A stretch of DNA of 64,000 nucleotides from Timema cristinae (taxonomy: Eukaryota; Arthropoda; Insecta; Phasmatodea; Timematidae): assembly GCA_039000515.1 (NCBI GenBank), contig JBCFYV010000024.1, positions 15,415,422-15,479,421 of the forward strand, written 5' to 3'. A program made the translations under genes and the position numbers. The notes under the pieces were generated by a model. It saw nothing but the letters and a program-made list of their open reading frames with translations, searched no databases and was not told where the DNA came from. This document shows positions 10,672 to 21,800 of the stretch, one piece after another. The number at the start of each line of letters is the position of its first letter. Position 1 is the first letter of the stretch.

Positions 10672-11274
10672 TTAATTTCCTCACCGTATTCCTTATTTCA
10701 CACCAAACGATACGTCTGGCCGTTACCTGTTGAGACATTTTCAAAATCTATGCTCACCTCTGCAAGTTTTATTTTATTCTTTATTGAATTGTTATTCTTT
10801 TGCGAATTAGTTGAAAGCTTTTTTAAGCTTTAGTTTGTTATCTTGTAAAACTAATTTTTCTTATTCTAACGTGACTTTTTCTTTGGTGTCTGAGATTAAA
10901 ACAAATTACAATTTGTACACTAATTTTTAATTATAGCGCGTACTAATGCAGTTTTAAGCTGTTGGTTACGTAAGGTACTGGGAACGAGTGGATTTTAACA
11001 AAATAGAACCTATGGTGTGTATTGATATAAAAACATAGAGCCTACACTATGTGTTGGTTTGAAAACATATATTTTATAGATTGATAAACAATAAAATCAA
11101 ACTATATTATTACAAATGACAAACAAATTGTTGATTTATTTATTTATACCTCGCTTCTATCTTTAGTACTCTTATGTGCTAACCATGGGCTTAGGGATAA
11201 TTTAATTTTGGGAGGGGAAGGTTTCAAAATCGTTTATGACATGATATTAAGACTTACTACTAAACCTTAAAGTT
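10672..11274. other. Unannotated AT-rich stretch
   Basis: No ORF or repeat recognised. Confidence 0.4.
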
Positions 11275-11555
11275 GATCTCTGTGGTTTTGTGGTAAAGTG
11301 CTCGCCTCAGGGCCTGATTTTTGTGGGTACAAATCAAGCTGAGGTTGACGGATTTTACTTGAGCGATAAAAATGCGTAGCACAACTTCCTTCGATGGGGA
11401 AGTAAAGCCGTTGGTACCATATCCATTGTGGCAAGTAAAATAACCTTGAAAATACCTTTCACGGAAAAATTGGTGTGCCCTTTAACTCTCGCTCATAGAA
11501 AATTTCGCGTGCTGTTATAATAAGTCTGTTCATAAAGTGCACGTTAAATATCTCA
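11275..11555 (+). mobile_element. SINE family E copy (tRNA-derived)
   Basis: The head GATCTCTGTGGTTTTGTGGT and TGTGGGTACAAATCAAGCTG look like degenerate A and B boxes. A conserved body follows: TGAGCGATAAAAATGCG, GGGGAAGTAAAGCC, CATTGTGGCAAGTAAAATAA and AAAATTGGTGTGCCCTTTAA. Better copies lie at 27740-28000 and 32450-32695, and a fragment at 17480-17640. Confidence 0.65.
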
Positions 11556-12361
11556 AATAAAAATAGACGAAATATGAATTCCTAAAAATAAGAATATTGT
11601 CACTTTATACGGTAGTGGTAGAACTTTATTTGTGTGACAGGGGTAGAGGGGTGGGGGTAAGTAACCTAAAATGTTTAGAGTACTTCTACCCCGCTCTACC
11701 CTAGATATTAGAAAATGGTATGCTTCTAAAAGCTAATTGAATTGTTCCTTCTTTGGATTGATTTTGAAAATTATACGCTTTTCAAATATATTAAAAAATT
11801 ATTGGGATATCTTTTAAATTTTTTTAAATTTGGATATTCCTAGAGGATATTTGGTGTTGTCTCCTTCGGCAAATTTTTGAAAATTGAATGCTATTAAAAG
11901 CTAATTGAAAAGGTCCCTTACGGGTATTTAAAAAAAAATTGAATGCCTCTATAATCAATTTATAGTGATATCCACCTGATTTTTTTAAAAATTAAACGTA
12001 TAGCCCGAACAGATAGTAAGACGTGATGCTAATTAATAATAATATTGATATTTGAAAATTAAATGCCTCTAGAAGCAATTTGAATTTTGATACAAGGGCA
12101 TATTTAAGCTTCATATTAAAATCTTTTGAAATTGTAGAGGGGGGTTTGACCCCCATAAACTCCCTCCTACGCTCATAGTGCTAAAAATAAGTTATTTCTA
12201 ATCCCATATATAAATGAGTTGTTAATATTTGTAATTATTTTATTTAAGATTGATATATTTACATATTATTTTAAACTATTCCCACGTTTGTGGGGTAAAT
12301 TACAACTATCCCCAGTTTCCCCTACTAAGTTTGAGTATGAATTTGATCTATAGTCATATCT
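11556..12361. other. Unannotated stretch with an isolated SINE tail
   Basis: Runs of TTTTTAAATTT-like, weakly repeated text (TTGAAAATTGAATGC, CTAAAAGCTAATTGAA near 11735-11960) suggest an old tandem structure. At 11995-12050 a stray SINE A/B-type tail (AGCCCGAACAGATAGTAAGA, then AATAAT) is present without a body. Nothing coding. Confidence 0.45.
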
Positions 12362-12510
12362 AGCAGGCCTCAAGTGCGAGTAAATACTAGATACAAGATG
12401 ACAACTTTCTTAACCAAAGTGGAATGGGCTAAATTCACATATTAAACTAGTCAATTCCATTTTGCTCTAGGTAGGTGTCGTCCTGTATTTAGTAAAGCAC
12501 CGTTCTTTAA
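12362..12510. mobile_element. Foldback (MITE-like) inverted repeat, copy 2
   Basis: Diverged relative of 9908-10063. GCCTCAAGTGCGAGTAAATAC and GTGGAATGGGCTAAATTCAC on the left are partly matched in reverse by AATTCCATTTTGCTCTAGGT and GTATTTAGTAAAGCACC on the right. Confidence 0.5.
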
Positions 12511-12544
12511 AAGTCTGATTATGAAACTGAGCCAGTCTATTGTA

Positions 12545-12955
12545 GCAGATGGACAGGATAGAACTAGCTCAAGGTAGGGATAGGGTTTAATGAGGTGGAC
12601 TGGATAGAACTAGTTCAAGATAGGGATAGGATGTAATGACGTAAACTGGATAGAGCTAGCTCAAGGTGGGATAGTATGTAATGAGGTGGACTGGATAGAA
12701 CTAGCTCAAGGTAGGGATAGTATGTAATGAGGTGGACTGGATAGAACTAGCTCAAGGTAGGGATAGGGTGTAATGAGGTGGACTGGATAGAACTAGCTCA
12801 AGATAGAGATAGGATGTAAAAAGGTGGACTGGATAGAACTAGTTCAAGGTAGGGATAGTATGTAATGAGGTGGACTGGATAGAACTAGCTCAAGATAGAG
12901 ATAGGATGTAAAAAGGTGGACTGGATAGAACTAGCTCAAGATAGGGATAGGTGCC
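12545..12955. repeat. 46-bp minisatellite, array 1
   Basis: About nine copies of a unit with the core GAGGTGGACTGGATAGAACT and AGCTCAAGGTAGGGATAG. Variant units (AAGATAGAGATAGG, AAAAAGGTGGACTGG) alternate. A second, more diverged array of the same unit lies at 57340-57740. Confidence 0.9.
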
Positions 12956-13529
12956 GTACTTTTGTAAATGTGACGTTGAACCTTCGAGTTCCTGGTGTCA
13001 TAGAGAAAGTAAGTAAGTTACTTCTAAATGGCTATTGCTGAAAAAATTAAGGTGCGCTATTCACTGTACTATATTGATCACTGTAAGCCTGCTTTACGTA
13101 ACTTGACACATAACAGTGCAGTACACCATCATTGATGTTGATTTTTAAAAGGCAAATATCCAACATTCTTAAAACACCTCACAAGCCATTAATTTATTTG
13201 GTCTAATTATAAATTTAATTTTTTCAAAAATAAACATTTTAACTAATTAATTTAACTAAATTCTTTCCATGGAACTACGTGATGCAGAAGCAGTCAGACT
13301 TGTTTGTTTATCCACGCATTATTTAGAAGCACATTATTTTAGGAACATGGTCGATCACATTTTGTTGCTAGAGCGCCGTAGGGTCCAGTTGCGCACGCTT
13401 CAAATCCGACACACTTTGGATGGGTTTTGTATTCAAATCAAACCTGTTTCCTTTTTTCTCGGAAGCCAAACACAAATCAGTATTTAGTCGGTATCAGTTC
13501 TGCTATGTCGTCTCGAGTGGACCGTCAAG
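12956..13529. other. Unannotated stretch
   Basis: Frames of 72 and 70 codons (13269-13487, 13427-13639) show no domain; the second reads into the tandem repeat downstream. Not called. Confidence 0.35.
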
Positions 13530-14100
13530 GCCTCGTCACATTATCTGTTGACTTAGAGCAGAGCATTGAGTACGCTTCTCTGAGATCCTCTACTTTTGTC
13601 CAAATGGTGCCATCAAGGACTCGTCGAGATATCTGGTGACGTAGAACAGAACAGTGGGTACTCTAATCTGCTCTCTGATATTGTCGTCCCAAGTTGATTA
13701 TCTAGGTCTCGTCACATTATCTGGTGACGTAGAACAGAGCATTAGGTAATCTAATATGCTCGCTGATATTGTCATCCCAAGTTTATTATCTAGGTCTCGT
13801 CACATTATCTGGTGACGTAGAGCAGAGCATTGAGTACGCTTCTCTGAGATCCTCTACTTTTGTCCAAATGGTGCCATCAAGGACTCGTCGAAATATCTGG
13901 TGACGTAGAACAGAGCAGTGGGTACTCTAATCTGCTCCCTGATATTGTCATCCCAAGTTGATTATCTAGGTCTCGTCACATTATCTGGTGACGTAGAACA
14001 GAGCATTAGGTAATCTAATATGCTCCCTGATATTGTCATCCCAAGTTTATTATCTAGGTCCCGTCACATTATCTGGTGACGAAGAGCAGTACAGAAGGTA
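13530..14100. repeat. Compound tandem repeat, ~267-bp period
   Basis: CTCGTCACATTATCTG-TGAC recurs at about 13532, 13708, 13798, 13974 and 14063. The full block from 13530 (including CCTCTACTTTTGTCCAAATG and CTGCTC-CTGATATTGTC) restarts near 13797. Each block has three related sub-units of roughly 90 bp. About 2.1 blocks are present. Confidence 0.85.
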
Positions 14101-15109
14101 CTCCTTGTAGACCACTGCGGATACTCCACTATCTCCATACACATATAGGATGTTTCCGTACTTAAATCAGAAATGAATTCAATATAAGCCCTCTATTAAC
14201 GCTAACGTGTAAGATCAAATATAATAACGACCATTATCGGAACAACAAGTAGGTATCATGGAAACGTGTGTGTATTTCATCTGCGTTATTTTTAAGCACA
14301 AATGCATGCACTAAAGAGATAAACGCGTTTTATTATATCGAATTGATTAGCGATTTCCCTGTCTTTAAAACCAATTAAAGTGAAATATGTTTGTTTGCAA
14401 AAAAATGTTTTAGAGAAGGGATTTAAAATAAATATATGTGTAATAAATATAAACTTAAAAATCATATTTAAATATGTCAGATTATTTCTAAATATAAATA
14501 AGTTTTAATTTATTAATACATTACAGATTCCTGAAAAGAGTTTGTGTTGGGAGTTTTTTTACTACTCCCAAAACAATTAAAAAAACAATGACCGTGTGAA
14601 TGCAAGTTATATATTTCGTAGTAGCTACTACGCTGGTTAGTTTTTAATATTTTCCATTTTATTTCCAGTATAGCTTCCTCTGCCGAATTGAGTAATATTT
14701 CCCGCGTGTTGAGTACTAGTGAGCAGAATAACATTTATCAGCGTTATGTATCCCAGACGAGCATGAGGAAAAACCTTAAGAAAATCAGGTACCAGGGCTA
14801 CTTACAATACTAGCCTAATATTATGTAATTGGTCTACTTTATTAAACGTTTTCTTTTTCAAATAAGACACGCTTGTTTGATTGGCTGTTATGGCATAATA
14901 TTAAGAAGGACAATCATCATCTTATTATTTTAGTATTTTTGAATCAAATAATTAGTGAGACCAATATTTAGGTTGGTAATTACTAAGGAAATTTGTTTAC
15001 GTGCGCCAAATCATGCTATCTGACCAGGATATCCTCCTAATTCACTAATAGTGGTAGGGATGCCTAAGATAGGAATAATTGGAAATGACCTCGTATTTTA
15101 TGGCGGTAG
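14101..15109. other. Unannotated AT-rich stretch
   Basis: A 73-codon minus frame (14513-14734) has no recognisable feature. Nothing else supported. Confidence 0.4.
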
Positions 15110-15215
15110 AGAAGAAAACATTTTGGCGATAAACATCTCAGTACACTCATCCAGGATTAGAACCCTAACCTGTCCATTACCAACAAACTGGACCAGATGA
15201 TATTGACGTTTATTC
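15110..15215 (-). mobile_element. SINE family B head fragment
   Basis: In reverse: TCAGTACACTCATCCAGGAT, TAGAACCCTAACC (B-box region) and GGACCAGATGATATTGACG. Same arrangement as the head of other minus-strand B copies. Confidence 0.5.
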
Positions 15216-15776
15216 TGCGTGTCCATCAATGTTGATACAATGTTTTACTGAGCTAGCATTTAAAGCAGAGGTTTCCAACCTAAGGGTCGCAGCCCTGTTC
15301 AGAGTCTCGGTGTGTTTCGGAGGCCGAATATGTGGCTTAGAACGCATGCTAAGGTTTTAAATATAAAGTTAATTTTAAAATGATTCTAATGTTTATAAGA
15401 AGGTTTGAAATAAGAAGAGAAATGTGATATTTAAAATTTTAAGTATATAAAATTATTTAAAAGTGTGTTAACAAAAACATTGTTTTATGCATGTGAACAA
15501 AAACGGATTTACAATATAAGCCCACCAGGCAATGCGACTAGAGGCAGCGGCACATTTTGTATGATCATTTTTTTTTTTTTATGTTTTGTTTTTAATAATT
15601 AAGTTTAAAAATTAAAGCTAGAACTACGATATTTATTTTTAAATGACTGCACTTTGCAATCGTTTTGTAGCTGACGTGTCTCCCCTTCTATATAATGTTA
15701 ACTCAAGCTACTGTAGGGTATATACATGCCTGATTACCTTTCGTAGAAATATTTTCTCAAATACTAACTTCCATCG
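15216..15776. other. Unannotated AT-rich stretch
   Basis: Short GC-richer part near 15270-15340 unassigned. Overlapping frames at 15643-15938 are produced by the poly-C/poly-G patches downstream and are not genes. Confidence 0.35.
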
Positions 15777-15893
15777 TCCCCCCCCCCCCCCCAACACCTC
15801 TTTAATCAAAAACTGCCTAAAGCCCTTGACCAAAAAAAAATTGGGAGGGAGTGGGAGGGAGTGGGAGGGAGTGGGAGGGAGTGGGGGGAGGGG
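15777..15893. repeat. Poly-C run and G-rich decanucleotide tandem repeat
   Basis: A run of about 16 C at 15777-15792. Fifty bases on, about four copies of GGGAGGGAGT at 15841-15884, ending in GTGGGGGGAGGGG. The G-rich part has at least eight G3 runs, enough for a G-quadruplex on the plus strand. Confidence 0.85.
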
Positions 15894-15942
15894 CATATCA
15901 TAATTACGCCTAGGGTGCAAACATTTTATATCCGCCACTGGA

Positions 15943-16440
15943 TGTAAAGCGTAGGTTTGTTATGAGAAACATAAGAGCAAGGTGAATGCCATTGGAATGA
16001 GATAACTAAGATATGTGTGTGGAAAAACTCGTATGGACAGTCAGTATTGAATGTGTGGTTCGAAAGGGAATACAATAGGTCAAAGTGAAAGAAGCGTGTT
16101 ACGTTGGTTTGGACTTGTTGAGAGGATGAGTTTGGATCGAGTGACGAAAATATGAAGGTAGAGTGTGTGTGGAGCAAAAGGAAGAGGTAGGCTATATAAG
16201 ACGTGGTTAAATGTTGTAGAAGAATGCGTGAAAAAGAGAAACACTCAAAGTTATAAGAATAAAAGAGGATGTATGACGGTGTATGGATGTTGTTGAAGTG
16301 AAGGGAGTATGCTGCAAGGGTAGGGAAGTTTGGAGGAAGATAGTGAGGAAGGATTAAATACAGAGTTTGTTTTAGCTATATGTAGAGTTTCTTGCCTACC
16401 CTGTAAGGGAATGGTGTCATTAGGTATTGATGTACAGCAT
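15943..16440 (+). pseudogene. LINE 3'-end fragment, second copy
   Basis: Collinear with 4030-4488: TTACGTTGGTTTGGACTTGT (the LRWFG block) near 16097, GTTGTAGAAGAATGCGTGAA near 16212, GAGAAACACTCAAAGTTATA, and the same terminus CTTGCCTACCCTGTAAGGG near 16391. A short ATGTATGT remnant follows instead of the long microsatellite. Frames are broken, so it is a dead copy of the same family. Confidence 0.75.
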
Positions 16441-16639
16441 GTATGTTTGTGTGTTAGGTTTACTTACTTTACTGTAGACCTAATTACTGTATATTGTTTG
16501 TGCGAGCGGCTCTACTAGAGTAGCTTCCAAAACTCCCTCTGACTGGTATGATTTTTGAGTGAAATCTTAGTCGCATTCGTCAATTTATAATTATTTAAAA
16601 ATTACTGAGCACGTGATGTTGAACGTCACGTTCTTTTGG

Positions 16640-16730
16640 TTTAGTTTTCCGGTGACGTGGAGGTCAGAATTCAAATCTCGGCTGGGTGTATTGACGGTGA
16701 TTTTCACTAAATGGTTCGGCATTAGATGAC
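16640..16730 (+). mobile_element. SINE family B fragment
   Basis: GGTGACGTGGAGGTCAGAAT, TCAAATCTCGGCTGGGTGTA and TTTTCACTAAATGG match the head and first body block of family B. Confidence 0.5.
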
Positions 16731-17479
16731 AAACTTTTTAAACGAAGAGAAAAATCTGTCATTAAATTCCAGGATACCTTTAGAAAATATTTAACAACTG
16801 TTGATATCACCACTTGAAGAAAATTAAACTCATGTTTATACTGGAGCAATATTTGATTTTTGACCAAATATAATGTAATGTATAAAAACTGCAAAAATAC
16901 TGCCCATAGCTCCCACCTCATTGAACTCATGTAGACTGTCGTGAGCAGACGAGAGAGGTGATAAGTTAATAGTCATCAAATACACCTTAGATCTTGCCCG
17001 TCAGTCACTCTGGTATAGCCCGCGGCTGCTTGGCCCACTTCACAAGCCAGCCAACCTCCCCTTACCCAGACCCGACCCTGGGTCGTGACCCAAGGGTTAA
17101 CTAGCCTCTAATCAACCCGGCACCGCAATACAACAACAACAACAACATTATGCCACGCAACTTAAAAGCTATCATTTATTTCTAACGAAAGTAAAAGTGA
17201 ATATAACAGTTTGTGAAATAGCTTACGATTAAACAGCTCGTAAAAACGTTGGGGCACAAAAGTTTTACTGTTAAAATGTCAATTAATAAAATTGTTGTTT
17301 TAATAATTATTATTAATCTATTAAGTTTGTGTGAACTCTCTTACCTACCAGCGTTGAGGTCACACAAGATACCAGGTGAATTGACGGAGTCTTTGTAATT
17401 CTGACATCCTCGATTGAAACTATTTAAAATAAAACTATTACCACGTCTTACTGTCCGTTCAGGCTGTTATTATATCAGC
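16731..17479. other. Unannotated stretch with GC-rich retroposon-like patch
   Basis: 16990-17110 is GC-rich (TGGTATAGCCCGCGGCTGC, CCCAGACCCGACCCTGGGTC) and ends in CAACAACAACAACAAC, which looks like a retroposon 3' end of unknown family. An 88-codon minus frame (16664-16930) overlaps the SINE fragment and is not supported. Confidence 0.4.
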
Positions 17480-17640
17480 ACAGGATAATTTCTATGAGCG
17501 AGAACGAAAGGGCCTACCAATTTTGGGGGGAAAGCTATTTTCATATGCCTCCCTGAACAATCGGTCGACCCCGGCTGGGTTTGAGTCCCCGAACATCGGG
17601 TCCTGAGGTGAGCCCTTTACCCTAAGACCACATAAGTATA
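17480..17640 (-). mobile_element. SINE family E fragment
   Basis: In reverse it contains CTATGAGCGAGAACGAAAGG, CTACCAATTTTGGGG, GACCCCGGCTGGGTTTGAGT (B-box region) and CGAACATCGGGTCCTGAGG, matching the family E ends at 32450-32695. The middle of the body is deleted. Confidence 0.6.
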
Positions 17641-17644
17641 CTAT

Positions 17645-17812
17645 TAATTACGGTGATTGGTTAAACAAGATGAAGGTTAAATTCAAAAGAAGTGTAGGCG
17701 CATTTTCGAAGAGGGAGAGTGGAAAAATATCTAGGGAAAACTATTTTCGTTATACCCGACCAGAATTTTAACCCTAATATCTTCGCCATCGCCGGTCCAG
17801 TGAGTTAAACAA
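17645..17812 (-). mobile_element. SINE family B copy (diverged)
   Basis: In reverse: AAGATGAAGGTTAAATTC, AAGTGTAGGCGCATTTTCGA, TACCCGACCAGAATTTTAAC and GCCATCGCCGGTCCAGTGAG. Same order as other reverse B copies. Confidence 0.55.
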
Positions 17813-17818
17813 TATATA

Positions 17819-18137
17819 TTATATATATACTATTATTATACTACTATAAAGCTACACGACTGACTGACCCACTTTTATATGAGCTAAAAACTTGAAATTT
17901 GGCAAACTTACAGCTTCTATTCTGTAGCCGACGGTAGAATTCCAAAAAGTTAAAAAAACGATTTAACACAGAAAAAATTCAAAATGTCGGAGCAACTTAA
18001 AAGTTGGTGTGGACCTTTCTTTGGATGTAGCTTGTAGCTAAACGGTAAGACCTATCAAAAAACGGCTCTGGAATTACATTAGTTTACATCCACTTGCAAA
18101 TAAAACGCACTGGGGGCTATGGGGCGTAGCACCCAAG

Positions 18138-18180
<43 letters not shown>
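17819..18180. repeat. Dispersed repeat of unknown family with TA-rich end
   Basis: Block containing AGCTACACGACTGACTGACC, AACTTGAAATTTGGCAAACT and GCACTGGGGGCTATGGGGCG, ending in (TA)n at 18138-18189. The only second copy here is its mirror at 49925-50249. The wording resembles ends of widespread insect repeats, but I cannot name it. Confidence 0.4.
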
Positions 18181-18189
18181 TATATATAT

Positions 18190-18420
18190 CAGCACCGCGT
18201 CTTTCTACCCATTAGGGTTGTACGCATATTTAATTACACTAATGTGTTAGGGAAGATAAAAGTTGAATTTAAAGTAAGTGTGCTCACATTTGCGTGGAGG
18301 AAGAGTGAAAAACCATTTATTAACAAGCCATCCCAAGTAAACCCGACAGGAATACGCACCCCAATCTTCCCGTCACCAGCAGTCCAGTATATTGTGAGAG
18401 AGGCTATTAAAGAATATTAA
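18190..18420 (-). mobile_element. SINE family B copy (left arm)
   Basis: Complete reverse copy from tail CAGCACCGCGTCTTTCTACC through CACATTTGCGTGGAGGAAGA to head ACCAGCAGTCCAGTATATTG. Mirrored at 49690-49925. Confidence 0.75.
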
Positions 18421-18797
18421 TAGTCTCTTAAGTGATCGTAGTTGTTTTACTTCCTCTGGTTCAAATCCTGGTCAAGAGGAGGTATACTGAATAAGCCACC
18501 TAAAAGTCCATTAGAAAATTTGCGAGATGCGTTTCAGACATCCAGAAATAACGAGTCATTGATTTTAAGAATTGGCTTGTTAATTTTAAATATGGTTCAC
18601 GCTAAAATGGAGGTAAAAGATTCCCTTAGAATAAAGACATTTGATTTTATGATATACATTTTTTTTTTATAATTTAATGAAAAGTTGAAATTATCTTAAC
18701 ATCAAAAGCGTTTCATGAGAAATATCACACTTCTGAGAACAAAGTTAATGGTTCCAAACAATGATCTAAACTTCTTCAAACTAATAAAGTAAACGTT
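18421..18797. other. Unannotated stretch with a 76-codon frame
   Basis: An open frame at 18442-18672 (+) is unchanged in the mirror (49439-49669). It encodes a basic peptide with no domain. Identity between arms is expected from recent duplication and is not evidence for function. Confidence 0.3.
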
Positions 18798-18809
18798 TAA
18801 TTTACTCAC

Positions 18810-19084
18810 GGGTGACCTGGTGGTCTAGGGGTAAGGTGTCAGACTTCTGTGCTGGCGGCTGGGGTTCAATCCTCGGTCCCGGCCCAGATTTATCTGAATA
18901 CCAAACCCTTCCTTCACCTCTGACAAGACATCTTGTGAATGTGGGGAATGCCAGGCCTCCACCGTGGTTCGGATTCCATGTTAAACTGTAGGTCCTTCAT
19001 TTCATCTCACAATCACCCTACCATTACACATTAGCGTAAGTGCGTATAGCCCAAATGGTTAGTAAGACGCGGTGCTAATAATAA
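18810..19084 (+). mobile_element. SINE family A copy with target duplication (left arm)
   Basis: Full-length A copy bounded by a perfect 12-bp duplication TAATTTACTCAC (18798-18809 and 19085-19096). This defines the true ends: it starts GGGTGACCTGG and ends GGTGCTAATAATAA. The same duplication is kept in the mirror. Confidence 0.95.
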
Positions 19085-19463
19085 TAATTTACTCACCAAG
19101 GAAAATTTTAAGATAATAACTAAGAACAGGTATTGGTTTTAAAAGCTCAGAACTGCCATTTCCATAGTAAATAACGTAGTGTGGGAGTATTTTCCTTCAA
19201 GTAGGGGCTGCCCTTAATTCCTACAGAATTGTTTTCTCTAGGTATAATTCCGTAAGGATTTAATGTTCAGTTGTAAATTGTGGGAATTGGAAAAGTCGTT
19301 GAATGTTGAGAAATGGCTCATTTATAAAATAAAAGTTTTCCTGTATCTTTCATTCAATGCCTAAAATTCTCCTCTAAGTTCACTCCTGTAGAAAACATGT
19401 TGTCAGGGCCAAGCCATTGACGAGTAAACCCTTAAAGATATAATAGTTTGAGGCCTCATTCTA

Positions 19464-20016
19464 CAGAATATTCCTGGTTTAAATGGCTGAACTTTGGGAA
19501 GTGATGAGGGATCAAAAAACGAAATTAAAACGTATTATGGAGATTTTCTAGATTTCTCTTTCCTTCCGCGGAAACAACAAAAAAACTAGATAAAAATAAA
19601 ATAGGCAGTTATTAAATAAAATATTTTATTTATTTATTTAGTTAAAGTTGATGCCCTCCAGCCCGGAGACAAGCATTTCACCTATCAATGACAGAAAGAG
19701 TGGCTGGCCGACATTGTGTAACTGTTGTTTATTCTCACTCTTGTGTTATCTTTTGTCCCGTAATGATTCAAGGTCATTAACAGGCACTTAATACACTTTT
19801 TGCTTGAGAGCTACCCATACAAAAATATCTAATGGCATTAAATCAGGTGAACGTGGAGGCCAAGCCACAGGTCCAACATGACGAAGCCATCTTCCAGGAA
19901 AATTAATATTAAGCCATTGTCGATAATATCCGCAGAAAAGCGTGTTTTTATATAGTTTTTTGCTGGAAGCTAAAACGAACAAATCTACAAAAGCCGTTCA
20001 ATTCAGGAACACTCTG
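19464..20016 (-). mobile_element. Internally deleted Tc1/mariner-like element (left arm)
   Basis: Imperfect terminal repeats (CAGAATATTCCTGG at the low end; CAGAGTGTTCCTG in reverse at the high end) are flanked by TA. The minus-strand frame 19788-19982 holds only the transposase C-terminus, including GPVAWPPRSPDLMPLDIF with the third acidic residue. Decayed text (VNDLESLRDK-like, then LVSGLEGINF-like) continues to about 19640. The helix-turn-helix and first two catalytic residues are absent, so the element is non-autonomous. It is exactly the same length (553 bp) in the mirror. Confidence 0.75.
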
Positions 20017-20139
20017 TATATAACTTCTACCAGTGAAAAGTTTTGAATATATTTTATGCGATAGTCTTCCTTCATCGCTGCAACGGTCCCTAGTACAACT
20101 TTATACTTACTGGAGAAACTGGCCAACTCTTGTTAATTG

Positions 20140-20345
20140 ATGGAAACGTGGACAAAGGCGTCATTCTTGCCTTCTCTTGCTTACCTATGTTGGATAGGTG
20201 AGGGTTCAAATCCTGATTGGGTGTACTGAAGTGTTATTTTTTCCTAAATTAATTTCTACTCTCTCTTACTATGTAAATGCTGGTACACTTCTAAATTCTA
20301 CCTTCCTTATCCATGCTCTATTAGTAAATAATCTTATTTTTGGTA
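20140..20345 (+). mobile_element. SINE family B copy (left arm)
   Basis: AAACGTGGACAAAGGCGTCA, GGGTTCAAATCCTGATTGGG (B box), TGTACTGAAG, then the CTTACTATGTAAATGCTGG block. Tail truncated. Mirrored near 47785-47975. Confidence 0.6.
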
Positions 20346-21329
20346 ATACAAATATATGAATTAGTTTTTAAAAAAACTGGCTTTGCTTATAAAGTCAGTA
20401 AATAAAATATTTAATTTTTGTTGAGTATTATAATAAGTCAACGTTTATTTTTAATCCTATAGTGCAACAAATAGAAAATTATGAGTAATTTTTAAATACC
20501 TAGAAAACCAAATATTAACTTTAAAAATATCCTATTTCCTAGTAATTGTTTCTTTTTCTTATTTGGTTACAATATGGCCGTTATAATATCCAATTCAAAA
20601 ATATACATTTGACAATTCTCTTTGGTTGGGGATATAAAGTTATTAATCTGAGAGAACTTTGTTTTTGTTATTGATTGCTATAGTTAAATATCACTTATCA
20701 ACATAATTGAAAATAATTCGTATTTTAAAGGCCAAGAAGACAACTTTGCGAGACTAATTCGATTTATTTCGTGCATGTATTCTAAGTCCGAAAATGATAC
20801 AGTGAGTTTTTGAATACATTCTTAGAGCCATTTTGATAATCTATGTAAAAGTATATAAAAATAAGTCTCATGAAATCTCTATCTTTTTACCTATTAGTGT
20901 AAATATGTGTATGGGTAGTCAAGATGCGATAAACAAAAATCAAAACAAATGATATGGTGCACTGGCTTTCTCTCGTTTTTATCTTAAAATAGATAACTAC
21001 TCAAAGCCCGTAAGATTTATGAAACTAACGAGATAATAGTTATATACATTGTTGTAGAAACATTACACCAAAGATCATAAATGAAATAATATACACTGTT
21101 ACTTACTCTACGGCATTAGAAACTAGCAACACTGCTACACAAAAATTGAGCAAAGAGTAACATCTTTGTCCACCAAAGAACATAAGAATCAAATTCGTTT
21201 TCATAGAGCTTAATTAAAAAGTATAAATTATATATTTCCTTATAGGTCATAAATAATGGGTTTTATATAAATATATTTCAAATAAAAGAATGTTATCAAT
21301 AAAACAACATTACAATGATAAGTTTATTA
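20346..21329. other. Unannotated AT-rich stretch (left arm)
   Basis: No ORF above 60 codons and no recognised repeat besides the mirror copy. Confidence 0.4.
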
Positions 21330-21800
21330 CGTATCTCAAATAGTTGTAAAGAACTGATGAAAATTGGAAAATTTCCCTGATGTAAACTTTCCTCAAAGTC
21401 ATTTTCATGAAAAAAATGAGAATTTCAATCGTTTTTATTATTATAATCAATGTCTGTAAATAAAATTTAATCAAAATCGTTAAAGTGAATTTCAAGAAAA
21501 TCGATTATTTGTTCTCATTCTCCATTCAGTAAATTACCTTTAAATTTAAGGTTGGATATCTAATTTGTAAACCACTCGGGAGGATTTTATGAAAACCCTG
21601 GATATCAAGTTTTAACCCAATCGGTGAAATAGTTTTCATACACAGACAAACAGACAGACAGAAGGCATTGCGAAAACCATTTATTTGTTTCAGGGAGTCA
21701 TGAAACTTCGACATTTATCAAAATCACAAGCTCAAGTTTTTTGACGATCACAATACTTTCTCTCTGAGGTGTTGAGATAAAGTTAAAATTGCTTTCAAAC
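21330..21800. repeat. Dispersed repeat family G, copy 1 (left arm)
   Basis: Blocks: TATCTCAAATAGTTGTAAAG, TTTAATCAAAATCGTTAAAG, TCAGTAAATTACCTTTAAAT, ATCAAGTTTTAACCCAATCG, a CAGACAGACAGA stretch, GTCATGAAACTTCGACATTT and CAATACTTTCTCTCTGAGG. The same blocks in the same order occur at 26530-27070 and 28400-29150. It looks like a non-coding, several-hundred-bp interspersed element of unknown class. Confidence 0.65.

Noticed and set aside
13269..13639. Two frames of 70-72 codons as a small gene
   Set aside because: The second runs into the compound tandem repeat and the first has no start context, domain or second copy.
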